From NCBI GenBank assembly GCA_034002905.1, contig JAVEZQ010000003.1, positions 124,001 through 188,000 of the forward strand: a stretch of DNA of 64,000 nucleotides, read 5' to 3'. The notes below the pieces were generated by a model. That model did no database searches and was not told where the DNA came from. It worked only from the letters and a program-made list of their open reading frames with translations. A program made the translations under genes and the position numbers. This DNA is from UBA8914 sp034002905. Lineage in GTDB: Bacteria > Pseudomonadota > Alphaproteobacteria > UBA9219. Shown here in pieces: positions 26,894-36,461 of this stretch. How positions within the stretch are numbered: position 1 is the first letter of the stretch; each line of letters begins with the position of its first letter.

Positions 26894-28863
26894 GTTAATC
26901 CTCCCCAAAAGAACACATAGAGCCTCACGATAAAGGGCCACAACACCAAAAGCGTAACACCCGCCAACATCCCAAAAGCATAATGATAGAGATAACCCGT
27001 TTGTATCCGGCGCAACCGCTCGCCGGATTTTTGAACGACCACTGCCACGCCATCAGGGCCAAAACCGTCGATTACGCCCTCGTCCACCTTATGCCACAAG
27101 ACGCCACCAAGACGGGGAAGCGTCCTGACAAACAACCGGTCATAAATCTCATCAATATAATATTTGTTGGCAACCAGTTTATACAAAAGGCCCAAACGCT
27201 GCACGATCGACAAGATGATGTAGGGGCGTTGAACATAAAGTTTAATCGCAAGGCCTATGCCCGCAAGCGCCATCAACAACGGCAAGAGCTTGATAAGCCA
27301 AGGCACGTGATGGCCTGTTTCCGCAGCCTGTTCTTTAACAAAAATTGCGTTCTGCCAAAACGCGCCATTTGCCGCGCTGGCAAACCATTCATGCCCAACG
27401 AAGCCCGCAAAGATCGCGCCCAACGCCAAGGGAACAAGCGGCGCCAACATGATCGTCGGAGACTCATGTGCCTTGACCTGCGCCTCGCCACGGGCTTGGC
27501 CATGAAACGTCAGGACAATCAAACGCCACGAGTAAAAGGCCGTCATAAACGCAGCCATGATCCCCAATGCAAAGGCAAGGATGCCATACCATGTGCCATG
27601 GGCATAGGCGGCTTCAAGGATCATATCTTTGGAATACGCCCCTGCAAAACCAAACAACCCTTCGATCCCAATGCCCGCAAGAGAAAGCGAGCCAATCCAC
27701 ATCAAGGCATAGGTGTAGGGAATCTTGCGCCACAGGCCACCCATCTTGCGCATATCCTGCTCGCCGCTCATGGCATGAATCACGCTACCCGCCGCAAGGA
27801 ACAACAGCGCCTTGAAAAAGGCATGGGTCGCCAGATGAAAGATCGAAGCGCCATAAGCCGAAACCCCTGCCGCAAAAAACATATAGCCCAACTGGCTCAT
27901 CGTCGAATAGGCAATGACACGTTTGATGTCATACTGGGTCATACCGATGGTCGCGGCGATAAAGGCCGTGGCCGCCCCGACACACGCGACAACGGCGAGC
28001 GCCGTTGGGGCAAGCTCGAACAAGGGAGAAAGACGCGCCACCATGAAAACCCCCGCCGTGACCATAGTGGCCGCATGGATAAGGGCCGACACAGGCGTGG
28101 GCCCCTCCATCGCATCCGGCAGCCAAGTATGAAGGCCCAGCTGGGCCGACTTGCCCATCGCCCCCATAAAGAAAAGGAGGCAAATAAGCGTTAAAGCATT
28201 ACATGAGCTTTGGCCAAATTGAACCGAATAATCAACAAGTTGCGGTGCATTTTTGAACAAGTTTACAAAATCAAGCGCCCCAGCCATTTGGTAGCAAGCA
28301 AAAATGCCTAGCAAGAAGCCAAAGTCCCCCACACGGTTCACCCAAAAAGCCTTCATGGCCGCTTTGCGCGCACTGGGCTTGTCATACCAAAACCCGATCA
28401 GCAGGTAGGAAGAGAGGCCGACTCCTTCCCATCCAAAGAACATTTGTACCAGATTGTCGGCAGAAACCAGCATCAACATAAAGAAAGTGAAAAGCGACAG
28501 GTACGCCATAAAGCGCGGCACGCCACGGTCATGATGCATATATCCAATCGAATAGATATGAACCAGCGCCGAAACGCTCGTAACGACAAGCATCATCACC
28601 GCCGTCAACGTATCGACCTTGACCGCCCAGTTGAGCATCGTCCCGCCAACGGATAGCCACGGCGCCAACACATGCTCTCGTGCACCAGAGACAAACGCCA
28701 CATCATGAAAGACATAAATCGACATCAACGCCGAAACCGTCACGAGCGCGCTTGTGATCAGTTGGGACAGGTGATCACCCAAACGATGCCCCCCCAACCC
28801 CGCAATCAGAAATCCGACAAGGGGCAAGAAGACGATGGCTTTGTCGATCAAAGATACATCCAT
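26890..28863 (-). CDS. nuoL: NADH-quinone oxidoreductase subunit L
   Basis: NuoL is the distal proton-pumping subunit with the long lateral helix. The length of 657 aa is typical. The conserved core is visible: FFGWEGVGLSSYLLIGFWY, MGAMGKSAQLGLHTWLPDAMEGPTPVSALIHAATMVTAG (in pieces), and the C-terminal amphipathic extension that spans to the last membrane helix. It starts at ATG 28861-28863, 9 nt after nuoK, with an AGGGGG site, the only non-overlapping junction in the nuo run from nuoI on. Confidence 0.98.
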   Translation of the reverse strand: MDVSLIDKAIVFLPLVGFLIAGLGGHRLGDHLSQLITSALVTVSALMSIYVFHDVAFVSGAREHVLAPWLSVGGTMLNWAVKVDTLTAVMMLVVTSVSALVHIYSIGYMHHDRGVPRFMAYLSLFTFFMLMLVSADNLVQMFFGWEGVGLSSYLLIGFWYDKPSARKAAMKAFWVNRVGDFGFLLGIFACYQMAGALDFVNLFKNAPQLVDYSVQFGQSSCNALTLICLLFFMGAMGKSAQLGLHTWLPDAMEGPTPVSALIHAATMVTAGVFMVARLSPLFELAPTALAVVACVGAATAFIAATIGMTQYDIKRVIAYSTMSQLGYMFFAAGVSAYGASIFHLATHAFFKALLFLAAGSVIHAMSGEQDMRKMGGLWRKIPYTYALMWIGSLSLAGIGIEGLFGFAGAYSKDMILEAAYAHGTWYGILAFALGIMAAFMTAFYSWRLIVLTFHGQARGEAQVKAHESPTIMLAPLVPLALGAIFAGFVGHEWFASAANGAFWQNAIFVKEQAAETGHHVPWLIKLLPLLMALAGIGLAIKLYVQRPYIILSIVQRLGLLYKLVANKYYIDEIYDRLFVRTLPRLGGVLWHKVDEGVIDGFGPDGVAVVVQKSGERLRRIQTGYLYHYAFGMLAGVTLLVLWPFIVRLYVFFWGGLT

Positions 28864-28872
28864 ACGCGCCCC

Positions 28873-29196
28873 CTATCCCTTCATCTGCGCAAAATCATCA
28901 AGCGCAAGAGAGCCTCTCTTACGGAAGGCCACGACCATGATCGCCAACCCAATGGCCGATTCCGCCGCCGCAACGGTCAAAACAAGCATGGCAAAAACCT
29001 GTCCCGACAAATCACCAAGAAAATGGGAAAAGGCAACAAGATTAATATTTACGGACAAAAGCATCAACTCAATCGCCATCAAAAGAATGATGACATTACG
29101 CCTGTTCAACACAACGCCCAAAGCGCCGATCACAAACAGCAGACCAGACAACGCAAGATAATGGCCAAGGCCTATGGTCAATACAGTCTGGATCAT
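28873..29196 (-). CDS. nuoK: NADH-quinone oxidoreductase subunit K
   Basis: This small three-helix membrane-arm subunit of Complex I is 107 aa. It has the conserved membrane Glu residues in MAIELMLLSVNINLVAFS and VLTVAAAESAIGLAIMV, which form part of the central hydrophilic axis. It overlaps nuoJ by 4 nt at its start. Confidence 0.98.
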   Translation of the reverse strand: MIQTVLTIGLGHYLALSGLLFVIGALGVVLNRRNVIILLMAIELMLLSVNINLVAFSHFLGDLSGQVFAMLVLTVAAAESAIGLAIMVVAFRKRGSLALDDFAQMKG

Positions 29197-29795
29197 AGGG
29201 CACCTTCCCCCGTTTTGATCTTGCGGATTTCAATCACATCCTCACGACGGCGCAGGATCTGTTCTGTCGCCTTTTGCTTCTTTATTTTTCGTGGCTTGCG
29301 AAGCGTAAGACTTATCGCCCCCACCATCGCAACCAGCAAGATCACGCCCGCAAGCTGGAACGGATAGATAAAGTCCGTATAAAGCACCCGCCCCAAAGCC
29401 ACCGTATTGGAAACCTGTTCCGGCGCAGCTTGCGCAACGGGAGAAGAAGGCTCTTGCCAAAGAAGCGCGACAATCAACATTTGAACAAGCAAGACACCGC
29501 CCATCCCTAGTCCAACAGGGAGATAACGGCGGCTTCTTTCGCGCAAATCGTCCTGTCCGCGCACATCGAGCATCATAACAACAAAGAGGAACAAAACTGC
29601 CACGGCGCCGACATAAACAATAAGCAGGATAAAGGCCAAAAACTCAGCCCCCAAGAGCAGGAACAAACCTGCCGCATTGAAAAAGCACAAAATCAAAAGA
29701 AGGACCGCCGGAACGGGGCGGCGTATCGTGACAACGCCCACGGCCGAAGCAAGAAGCACGAGCGCAAACATATAGAAGAGAAGGCCTGCAATCAT
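29193..29795 (-). CDS. nuoJ: NADH-quinone oxidoreductase subunit J
   Basis: This membrane-arm subunit is 200 aa with five hydrophobic segments. The conserved AEFLAFILLIVYVGAVAVLFLFVVMMLDV block (split, residues ~50-78) is the TM3 pi-bulge region important for coupling. The tail after residue ~165 is strongly basic and soluble (KPRKIKKQKATEQ...). Four-base overlaps link it to nuoI and nuoK. Confidence 0.97.
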   Translation of the reverse strand: MIAGLLFYMFALVLLASAVGVVTIRRPVPAVLLLILCFFNAAGLFLLLGAEFLAFILLIVYVGAVAVLFLFVVMMLDVRGQDDLRERSRRYLPVGLGMGGVLLVQMLIVALLWQEPSSPVAQAAPEQVSNTVALGRVLYTDFIYPFQLAGVILLVAMVGAISLTLRKPRKIKKQKATEQILRRREDVIEIRKIKTGEGAL

Positions 29796-30304
29796 GACGC
29801 GCCCCCTTCCTTTTTCTTGAGCCGATCAGCGGCAAGGTTGGCAGCAATAAGGCTTTCCCACCGATCCCCATTGGCAAGCAGCCGCGCCTTATCATAAATC
29901 AGCTCTTCATGCGTTTGCGTGGCATATTCAAAGTTCGGTCCCTCAACAATCGCCTCAACCGGACAAACTTCCTGACACAGACCGCAATTGATGCATTTGG
30001 TCATATCGATATCATAACGCGTTGTTCGTCGCGAACCATCAGCCGCGGGCTCGGCTTCGATCGTAATCGCCAAGGCCGGGCAAACCGCTTCGCACAATTT
30101 ACAGGCAATGCAGCGCTCACTCCCGTCTGCATAGCGCCGCAAGGCATGCTCACCACGAAAGCGCGGGCTGAGCGGCCCTTTTTCATAAGGGTAGTTGATC
30201 GTGACTTTGGGCTTAAACATATAACGAAAAGTCAAGGCCAGCCCGCTTATGAGATCGAGGCCCAGCCAATAACGCAACCGTTGTTTCAGGCGCGGCGTCA
30301 TCAT
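29792..30304 (-). CDS. nuoI: NADH-quinone oxidoreductase subunit I
   Basis: NuoI is the TYKY-type ferredoxin subunit that carries clusters N6a and N6b. The two 4Fe-4S motifs are complete: CIACKLCEAVCPALAI and CINCGLCQEVCPVEAI. The RFRGEHALRRY motif before the first cluster is the usual one. The start ATG (30302-30304) overlaps the nuoH stop and has a perfect AGGAGGT site that also encodes the last residues of NuoH; a second ATG follows immediately. This gives about 170 aa. Confidence 0.98.
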   Translation of the reverse strand: MMTPRLKQRLRYWLGLDLISGLALTFRYMFKPKVTINYPYEKGPLSPRFRGEHALRRYADGSERCIACKLCEAVCPALAITIEAEPAADGSRRTTRYDIDMTKCINCGLCQEVCPVEAIVEGPNFEYATQTHEELIYDKARLLANGDRWESLIAANLAADRLKKKEGGAS

Positions 30305-31299
30305 GCGGCACCTCCTAACATATCGACCGTCGCCACAACGACAACCCAGACAAGAGCTATGGGCAAGAAAAACTTCCAACCCACGCGCATCAATTGATCA
30401 TACCGATAGCGCGGCAAGGTTCCGCGCACCCACAAAAAGACAAAGAGGCATGCCGCAATTTTAAACGCGAACCATATAAAGCCGGGGATGAAAGAAAGAG
30501 CGGCCAGCGGCGGGAGCCATCCACCCAGAAAGAGAATGGAAGTCATCGCGCTCATCAAAATCATGTTGGCATATTCGCCCAAGAAAAACATCGCGAAGAT
30601 CATGGCCGAATATTCGGTATTAAAGCCGCCGACCAGCTCCGACTCCCCTTCCGGCAAGTCAAAGGGGCTGCGGTTCGTTTCTGCCAAAGCGCAAGCGAAG
30701 AAAAGGAAGAACATGGGCAGCAGGATAGAAAAGACATTCCATCCCCCCTGCTGCGCTTCGACAATCGCGCTGAGGTTAAGCGAGCCGGCTTTCAACAAAA
30801 CAGTGACAAGGATAAGGCCGATGGAAACTTCATAGGAAATCATTTGCGCGGCCGCGCGAAGCCCCCCCAAGAAAGGATATTTGGCGTTCGAAGCCCAGCC
30901 CGCGATAATAATCGCGTAAACACCCAGCGATGAAATCGCAAGCAGATACAAGATCCCGACATTGATGTCGGCCAGCACCAACCCCTTATCAAACGGGATC
31001 ACCGCCCATGAGGACAAGGCGAGGAAAAAGGTGAAGATCGGTGCGGCAAGAAATAAAACCATGTTAGCCTTGCGCGGGATAATCGTCTCCTTGAACAACA
31101 CCTTCACGCCATCAGCCATCGGCTGGAGCAAGCCAAACGGCCCAACGACATTCGGCCCCTTGCGAAGCTGGATCGCGCCCAGAACTTTTCGTTCCGCATA
31201 GGTCAGATAAGCTGTCCCGCCGAGCACAACGGCCAAGATGCCAACAATGCCCAGAAGGATCCAGATCACAGGCATGACACTATCCCAAAAAGCTTCCAT
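30301..31299 (-). CDS. nuoH: NADH-quinone oxidoreductase subunit H
   Basis: NuoH is the membrane subunit at the quinone-binding junction with the peripheral arm. The 332 aa product has eight hydrophobic segments with AYLTYAERKVLGAIQLRKGPNVVGPFG (split) and the ETNRSPFDLPEGESELVGGFNTEYS loop, both family hallmarks. I place the start at the ATG at 31297-31299 (MEAFWDSV), which overlaps the nuoG stop as TGATG; the longer upstream frame lies inside nuoG and is not used. Confidence 0.98.
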   Translation of the reverse strand: MEAFWDSVMPVIWILLGIVGILAVVLGGTAYLTYAERKVLGAIQLRKGPNVVGPFGLLQPMADGVKVLFKETIIPRKANMVLFLAAPIFTFFLALSSWAVIPFDKGLVLADINVGILYLLAISSLGVYAIIIAGWASNAKYPFLGGLRAAAQMISYEVSIGLILVTVLLKAGSLNLSAIVEAQQGGWNVFSILLPMFFLFFACALAETNRSPFDLPEGESELVGGFNTEYSAMIFAMFFLGEYANMILMSAMTSILFLGGWLPPLAALSFIPGFIWFAFKIAACLFVFLWVRGTLPRYRYDQLMRVGWKFFLPIALVWVVVVATVDMLGGAA

Positions 31300-33389
31300 C
31301 ACGCCTCCCCTCCTTCGGGTCGGATCAAGGGCCAGATCTCCTGCGCACAGGCCGCCATCGTGGGCGAGCAACGCGAAATCGGATCCGTCATATAATAATT
31401 GGGAACCGCTGGCGTGAAAGGATTGAGCGAAAGCGTCCCATCGGAGCCAAACATTTTCCATGCATTCATTGGAGCCTCACCAACCTGCCCCAAATGAGGG
31501 ACAGCGGCAATCATCGCCCGACGCACATCGTCAAACGACTTGAAACTCACGCCATAACCGGCCGCCTGTGCAACATCAGTGAGAACAGACCAGTCTTCCC
31601 GTGCCCCGAAAGGAGGAGGCACGGCTTGGGCGGCGCGCTGTACACGGCCTTCGGTATTAACATAGGTTCCATTTTTCTCTGTATAGGCTGGCGTCGGTAA
31701 AACAACGTCGGCCCGCTCGGCGCCTCGATCACCATGATGACCCTGATAGATCACAAAGGTCTTGCCAAGGCGCTTCATATCAATCTCATCCGCTCCCATC
31801 AAGTAAAGAAGATCAAGGCGATTGCCCATCGCCGCCGCCAAGATCGAGCGCGTAGCCATGCTATGCGTGCCATGCGGCAAGAACCCAACATCCAGAGCGC
31901 CTGTTCGCGCGGCGGCGAGTTGGAGCACGTTAAAGCCGTTCCAATCCTCACGGATCAGGCCACAGGCTTCAGCAATTTCGCGGGCCATGCCATGAATAGC
32001 CGCGCCATCCATCCGCGCAAGCGCCCCCGCTCCCAGAATAAGCATGGGATTCTTGGCCCGCTTGAGCGTTTTGGCAAAGGGAACCTTCCCTTCAACAAAG
32101 TCACGCAAAACAACCGGCGAATGTCCAACTTGCGTGCAAGGATACCCCAAATCAGCTGGAGCGCCAATCATCCCGACAGCCAAGCCCCCTTGCCGCCACC
32201 TTTTATAGATGCGGGCATTGATAAGCGGCGCTTCATGCCGCGGGTTCGTACCGACAAGCAAGATCGCATCAGCCTGATCAATCCCTGCGATCAAGCTGTT
32301 CATCACATAACCCGCACGGCAACGCACATCATAGTTCGCGCCATCCTGACGACAATCGCGATGTGGCACATCCATCTTGTCTAGCAAGCTCTTCATGGCA
32401 AAAAGGCTTTCACAGTCCACCATATCACCTGCTAGGACAGCCATGCGCTCTGGTGCGATATCGCTGACATAATTTCCAACGAAGTCTAGAGCTTCCGGCC
32501 ACGACGCAGGATAAAGCCGCCCATCCTCATGCCGGATATAGGGCATGTCGAGCCGTTGCAGCGCAAGACCATCACAGGAAAAACGCGTCTTGTCATGAAT
32601 CCAGACATCGTTGATCGCCTTATTCTCGCGCGGCACAATCCGCATAACCTGTCCACCACGCGAGTCGATGCGGATATTCGAACCGACGGCATCCATGACA
32701 TCGATGCTATCCGTGTGTTCCAACTCCCATGGCCGCGCCTTAAACGCATAAGGCTTGCTGGTCAGAGCGCCAACGGGACACACATCCACGAGATTACCGG
32801 AGAGTTCGCTCAGAAGCGGCCCCTCATGCAGCGGCGCGATTTCTGTTTTCTCACCACATGCAAAAGCGCCAAGTTCCGGCGATCCGGCAATTTCATCCAT
32901 AAAACGGATACAACGCGTGCAATGGATACAACGCGTCATCACGGTTTTGATCAGCGGTCCCAAATCCTTGTCACGCACCTGACGCCGCGGCTCTTTAGAG
33001 CGGCAGCGATCAGCTCCATACGCAAAAGCTTCATCCTGCAGATCACACTCGCCGCCCTGATCGCACACAGGACAATCAAGCGGATGATTGACCAGCAGCA
33101 TCTCCATTACAGACTGGCGCGCCCTCTTAACAACATCGTTGTCCGTCTGCACATTCATGCCCGCCGTACAAGGCAAAGCGCAGCTTGGCATCAGGCGCGG
33201 CATTTTTTCCACTTGAACAAGGCACATGCGGCAGCTTCCTGCAATCGACAGGCGATCATGATAACAAAAGCGCGGGATCTCGATTCCCAACTTTTCACAA
33301 GCTTGAAGAACGGTTATCCCCTCTTCAACCTCAACGTCCCGATCATTGATGGTGAGTTTAATCATGGCTTTGGATGGCACATCGCTCAT
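31299..33389 (-). CDS. nuoG: NADH-quinone oxidoreductase subunit G
   Basis: This is the largest peripheral-arm subunit, 696 aa. The N-terminal 2Fe-2S site is FCYHDRLSIAGSCRMCLVQVEK. The N5 and N4 4Fe-4S sites are in HPLDCPVCDQGGECDLQ and TRCIHCTRCIRFMDE. A molybdopterin-oxidoreductase-like domain follows that binds no cofactor in this subunit. The ATG at 33387-33389 has GGAGG and overlaps the nuoF stop by 4 nt. Confidence 0.98.
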   Translation of the reverse strand: MSDVPSKAMIKLTINDRDVEVEEGITVLQACEKLGIEIPRFCYHDRLSIAGSCRMCLVQVEKMPRLMPSCALPCTAGMNVQTDNDVVKRARQSVMEMLLVNHPLDCPVCDQGGECDLQDEAFAYGADRCRSKEPRRQVRDKDLGPLIKTVMTRCIHCTRCIRFMDEIAGSPELGAFACGEKTEIAPLHEGPLLSELSGNLVDVCPVGALTSKPYAFKARPWELEHTDSIDVMDAVGSNIRIDSRGGQVMRIVPRENKAINDVWIHDKTRFSCDGLALQRLDMPYIRHEDGRLYPASWPEALDFVGNYVSDIAPERMAVLAGDMVDCESLFAMKSLLDKMDVPHRDCRQDGANYDVRCRAGYVMNSLIAGIDQADAILLVGTNPRHEAPLINARIYKRWRQGGLAVGMIGAPADLGYPCTQVGHSPVVLRDFVEGKVPFAKTLKRAKNPMLILGAGALARMDGAAIHGMAREIAEACGLIREDWNGFNVLQLAAARTGALDVGFLPHGTHSMATRSILAAAMGNRLDLLYLMGADEIDMKRLGKTFVIYQGHHGDRGAERADVVLPTPAYTEKNGTYVNTEGRVQRAAQAVPPPFGAREDWSVLTDVAQAAGYGVSFKSFDDVRRAMIAAVPHLGQVGEAPMNAWKMFGSDGTLSLNPFTPAVPNYYMTDPISRCSPTMAACAQEIWPLIRPEGGEA

Positions 33390-34669
33390 GCAACCTCCTT
33401 GGCGCGTTCGCGCGCTTGCATAATACGGGCCTCCATCACGGGCCTAAAATGACGGATAAGTCCTTGCACAGGCCACGCCGCAGCATCACCAAGAGCGCAA
33501 ATCGTGTTTCCTTCGATCTCCTTGGTCATATCCCACAGTGTATCAATCTCGTCCAACGTCGCGTCGCCACGCACCATACGTTGCATCACGCGATAGACCC
33601 AGCCGGTGCCTTCACGGCAAGGCGTACACTGTCCGCAGCTTTCATGCATATAAAAGTGGCTGAGCCGCGCAATTGCTTCGATAATATCGGTGCTCTTGTC
33701 CATCACAATCACACCCGCCGAGCCGAGCGCCGAACCGACTTCTTTCAACCCGTCATAATCCATCAGCGCTTTTTCACACAAATTTTTCGGTAGCAACGGC
33801 ACGGAGGAGCCTCCGGGAATAACAGCCAGCAGATTATTCCAGCCCCCACGCACACCGCCCGCATGTTTTTCAATCAGCTCCTGTAACGGGATGCCCATCG
33901 CCTCTTCGATATTACAGGGCTTGTTGACATGACCGGAGATGCAGAAAATCTTGGTGCCCGCGTTTTGCGGCCGCCCGATCGAGGCATACCATGAACCGCC
34001 ACGGCGCAGGATTTCCGGCACGCTGGCAATCGTTTCGACATTATTGATCGTGGTCGGGCATCCATAGAGCCCCACATTCGCAGGAAAAGGCGGTTTATTG
34101 CGCGGCAGTCCTTTCTTCCCCTCAAGGCTTTCCATCAAGGCGCTTTCTTCACCGCAAATATAAGCGCCGGCCCCACGATGCAAATAGATGTCGCAATCAA
34201 AGCCCGCACCGCATGCATTCTTGCCCAGCAATCCGGCCGCATAAGCTTCATCCAGCGCATGCTGAACATGACGCGCTTCATTCACAAACTCGCCGCGTAT
34301 ATAAATATAAACCGTATGCGCATGAACGGCGACTGCCGCACACAAGGCCCCTTCCAATAAGCGGTGCGGATCATAGCGCAAAACATCCCGATCCTTACAG
34401 GTACCGGGCTCGGATTCATCGGCATTGACCAGAAGATAATGCGGACGATCCGACGGTTTCGGCATAAACGACCATTTAAGCCCCGTCGGAAATCCAGCTC
34501 CGCCACGCCCGCGTAAATTAGATGTTTTGACTTCCTTAATAATCTTGTCACTGCCCATCTGGATCAAGGTTGCGGTCTTGTCCCATACACCACGCCTTTG
34601 TGCGCCCTCCAGCGTCCAAGGCTGCTGGCCCTCCAGATTAGTGAAGATGCGATCCTGTGGCTCTAGCAT
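33386..34669 (-). CDS. nuoF: NADH-quinone oxidoreductase subunit F
   Basis: NuoF is the NADH-oxidising flavoprotein. The 427 aa protein has the FMN/NADH region NLRGRGGAGFPTGLKWSF (residues ~50-67), NADESEPGTCKDR, GAGAYICGEESALMESLEG, and the C-terminal 4Fe-4S motif ESCGQCTPCREG for cluster N3. The start overlaps nuoE by 7 nt and the stop overlaps nuoG. Confidence 0.98.
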   Translation of the reverse strand: MLEPQDRIFTNLEGQQPWTLEGAQRRGVWDKTATLIQMGSDKIIKEVKTSNLRGRGGAGFPTGLKWSFMPKPSDRPHYLLVNADESEPGTCKDRDVLRYDPHRLLEGALCAAVAVHAHTVYIYIRGEFVNEARHVQHALDEAYAAGLLGKNACGAGFDCDIYLHRGAGAYICGEESALMESLEGKKGLPRNKPPFPANVGLYGCPTTINNVETIASVPEILRRGGSWYASIGRPQNAGTKIFCISGHVNKPCNIEEAMGIPLQELIEKHAGGVRGGWNNLLAVIPGGSSVPLLPKNLCEKALMDYDGLKEVGSALGSAGVIVMDKSTDIIEAIARLSHFYMHESCGQCTPCREGTGWVYRVMQRMVRGDATLDEIDTLWDMTKEIEGNTICALGDAAAWPVQGLIRHFRPVMEARIMQARERAKEVA

Positions 34670-35253
34670 CCCTCACCCTCTTTCTTGTCCTTCCCGCAGG
34701 AACAGGCGGCCCCGCATTTTTGGATTTGCGAACCCTTTTTCGGTTTGCGCCCATTGGCCAGATCATCAAGAATCTGAACGACATTTTCTGGTGTCAAATT
34801 CTCATAGTAATCGTCGTTAATCTGCATGACGGGAGCATTGACACAAGCGCCAAGACATTCGACTTCTTTGAGTGTGAACTTGCCGTCCGGTGTTGTTTGC
34901 CCGAGTTTAATCCCAAGGTGCGCCTCGCAAGCGCGTGCGATCGCCTCCCCGCCCTTCAACCAACAAGGCGTCGTCCGGCAAAGCTGAACAAGAAACGTCC
35001 CGACAGGCTCCAGATTGAACATTGTATAGAAGCTTGCGACCTCAAAAGCCTTGATTGGCTCCAAACCCAAGCGGTCAGCCACATAAATCACCGCCGCGCG
35101 CGGCAACCAACCTCCATGCTGACGCTGCGCCAAATCGAGAAGCGGAATAAGCGCGCTCTGCTCGCATCCATCGGGATATTTCGCTTCAATCACCTTGGCC
35201 TGCGTTTCATATTCGGGAATGAAGAAAAAGGTTTTAGGTTGAACATCATTCAT
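34663..35253 (-). CDS. nuoE: NADH-quinone oxidoreductase subunit E
   Basis: This thioredoxin-like 2Fe-2S subunit (cluster N1a) is 196 aa. The four cluster cysteines are seen in LCRTTPCWLKGG and ECLGACVNAPVMQIND. The C-terminal tail is lysine-rich and contains CGAACSCGKDK, extra cysteines not part of the normal cluster. The start ATG at 35251-35253 overlaps the nuoD stop (ATGA); the longer upstream frame is inside nuoD. Confidence 0.97.
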   Translation of the reverse strand: MNDVQPKTFFFIPEYETQAKVIEAKYPDGCEQSALIPLLDLAQRQHGGWLPRAAVIYVADRLGLEPIKAFEVASFYTMFNLEPVGTFLVQLCRTTPCWLKGGEAIARACEAHLGIKLGQTTPDGKFTLKEVECLGACVNAPVMQINDDYYENLTPENVVQILDDLANGRKPKKGSQIQKCGAACSCGKDKKEGEGC

Positions 35254-36461
35254 CGATCGATCTCCCCAAACACAATATCCAGACTTCCGATAATAGCGAC
35301 AACATCGGCTAGCAAATGATCCTTGGACAAAAGAGGCAAGACCTGCAAATGCGCAAAGCTGGGCGCACGGATCTTGCAACGATAAGGTTTATTACCACCA
35401 TCGGAAACCAGAAAAACGCCAAACTCGCCCTTTGGCGCTTCAATAGCGGTATAGGTCACACCTTCCGGCACATGATAACCTTCGGTTGCCAGCTTGAAAT
35501 GATGGATCAACGCTTCCATCGAGGTTTCGATGTCAGCGCGATCCGGCATCGCGACCTTATAATCATCGACCATCACACGCCCCTGCGGCATGCGGGCAAT
35601 ACATTGTCGAATAAGACGCACGGATTGCCGCATCTCCTCCACGCGCACGAGATAACGCGCATAGCAATCACCCGTCAGGCCAACGGGCACGTCAAAGTCA
35701 TAGGCTTCGTACCCGTCATAGGGCTGCGCCTTGCGCAAATCCCAAGCTACTCCCGTCGCGCGCAGCATAGGGCCAGATAAACCCCACGCTAACGCTTCTT
35801 CTTTGGAAATAATGCCAATATCCACCGTTCTTTGCTTAAAGATCCGGTTTTCGGTCAGCAGCGTTTCGAGATCATCAACCGTCTTGAGAAAAGGATCACA
35901 GAAAGCTTCGATATCTTCTAACAACCCGTCAGGCAAATCGCGCGCTACGCCACCCGGACGGATATAATTCGCATGCATGCGCGCGCCGGAAACGCGTTCG
36001 TAAAACTCCATCATCTTTTCGCGCTCTTCAAAACCCCAGAGCGCAGGCGTGATCGCACCAAGGTCAAGCGCAAAAGTCGTCACCGCGAGCATGTGATTAA
36101 GCAAGCGCGTGATTTCGGCAAACAGCACGCGTATCACGCGCGCCCGCTCTGGCGGCACAATGCCAAGTAGCCGCTCAACCGCCAGCGAAAAGCACTGCTC
36201 CGACGCCATAGGAGACACATAATCCAGACGATCAAAATAGGGCAAGGCTTGCGTATAGGTTTTGTGCTCGATCAGCTTTTCCGTCCCGCGATGCAAAAGC
36301 CCGATATGTGGATCAGCCCGCTCGACCACCTCGCCGTCCATCTCAAGGATTAGACGCAAAACACCATGCGCCGCCGGATGCTGCGGCCCCAGATTGATGG
36401 TAAAAGGATCGCGCGGCTGCCCGTCTTTGTCCTTGATTTCAATTTGAACGGGTTCGGTCAA
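35250..36461 (-). CDS. nuoD: NADH-quinone oxidoreductase subunit D
   Basis: NuoD is the 49-kDa subunit, a [NiFe]-hydrogenase relative that forms the quinone site. The 403 aa protein has NLGPQHPAAHGVLRLILEMDGE near its N-terminus (with the key His), PYFDRLDYVSPMASEQ, and the C-terminal VVAIIGSLDIVFGEIDR. The only in-frame start before the conserved N-terminus is a TTG at 36459-36461 with GGGAG upstream. It overlaps the stop of the inserted solute-binding-protein gene (TTGA), so its translation is coupled to that gene. Confidence 0.97.
   Translation of the reverse strand: MTEPVQIEIKDKDGQPRDPFTINLGPQHPAAHGVLRLILEMDGEVVERADPHIGLLHRGTEKLIEHKTYTQALPYFDRLDYVSPMASEQCFSLAVERLLGIVPPERARVIRVLFAEITRLLNHMLAVTTFALDLGAITPALWGFEEREKMMEFYERVSGARMHANYIRPGGVARDLPDGLLEDIEAFCDPFLKTVDDLETLLTENRIFKQRTVDIGIISKEEALAWGLSGPMLRATGVAWDLRKAQPYDGYEAYDFDVPVGLTGDCYARYLVRVEEMRQSVRLIRQCIARMPQGRVMVDDYKVAMPDRADIETSMEALIHHFKLATEGYHVPEGVTYTAIEAPKGEFGVFLVSDGGNKPYRCKIRAPSFAHLQVLPLLSKDHLLADVVAIIGSLDIVFGEIDR

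Noticed and set aside
26983..28194. A 403-codon plus-strand open frame opposite nuoL
   Set aside because: Extremely basic Arg/His/Gln-rich translation, typical of the reverse of a membrane-protein gene. nuoL is certain on the other strand.
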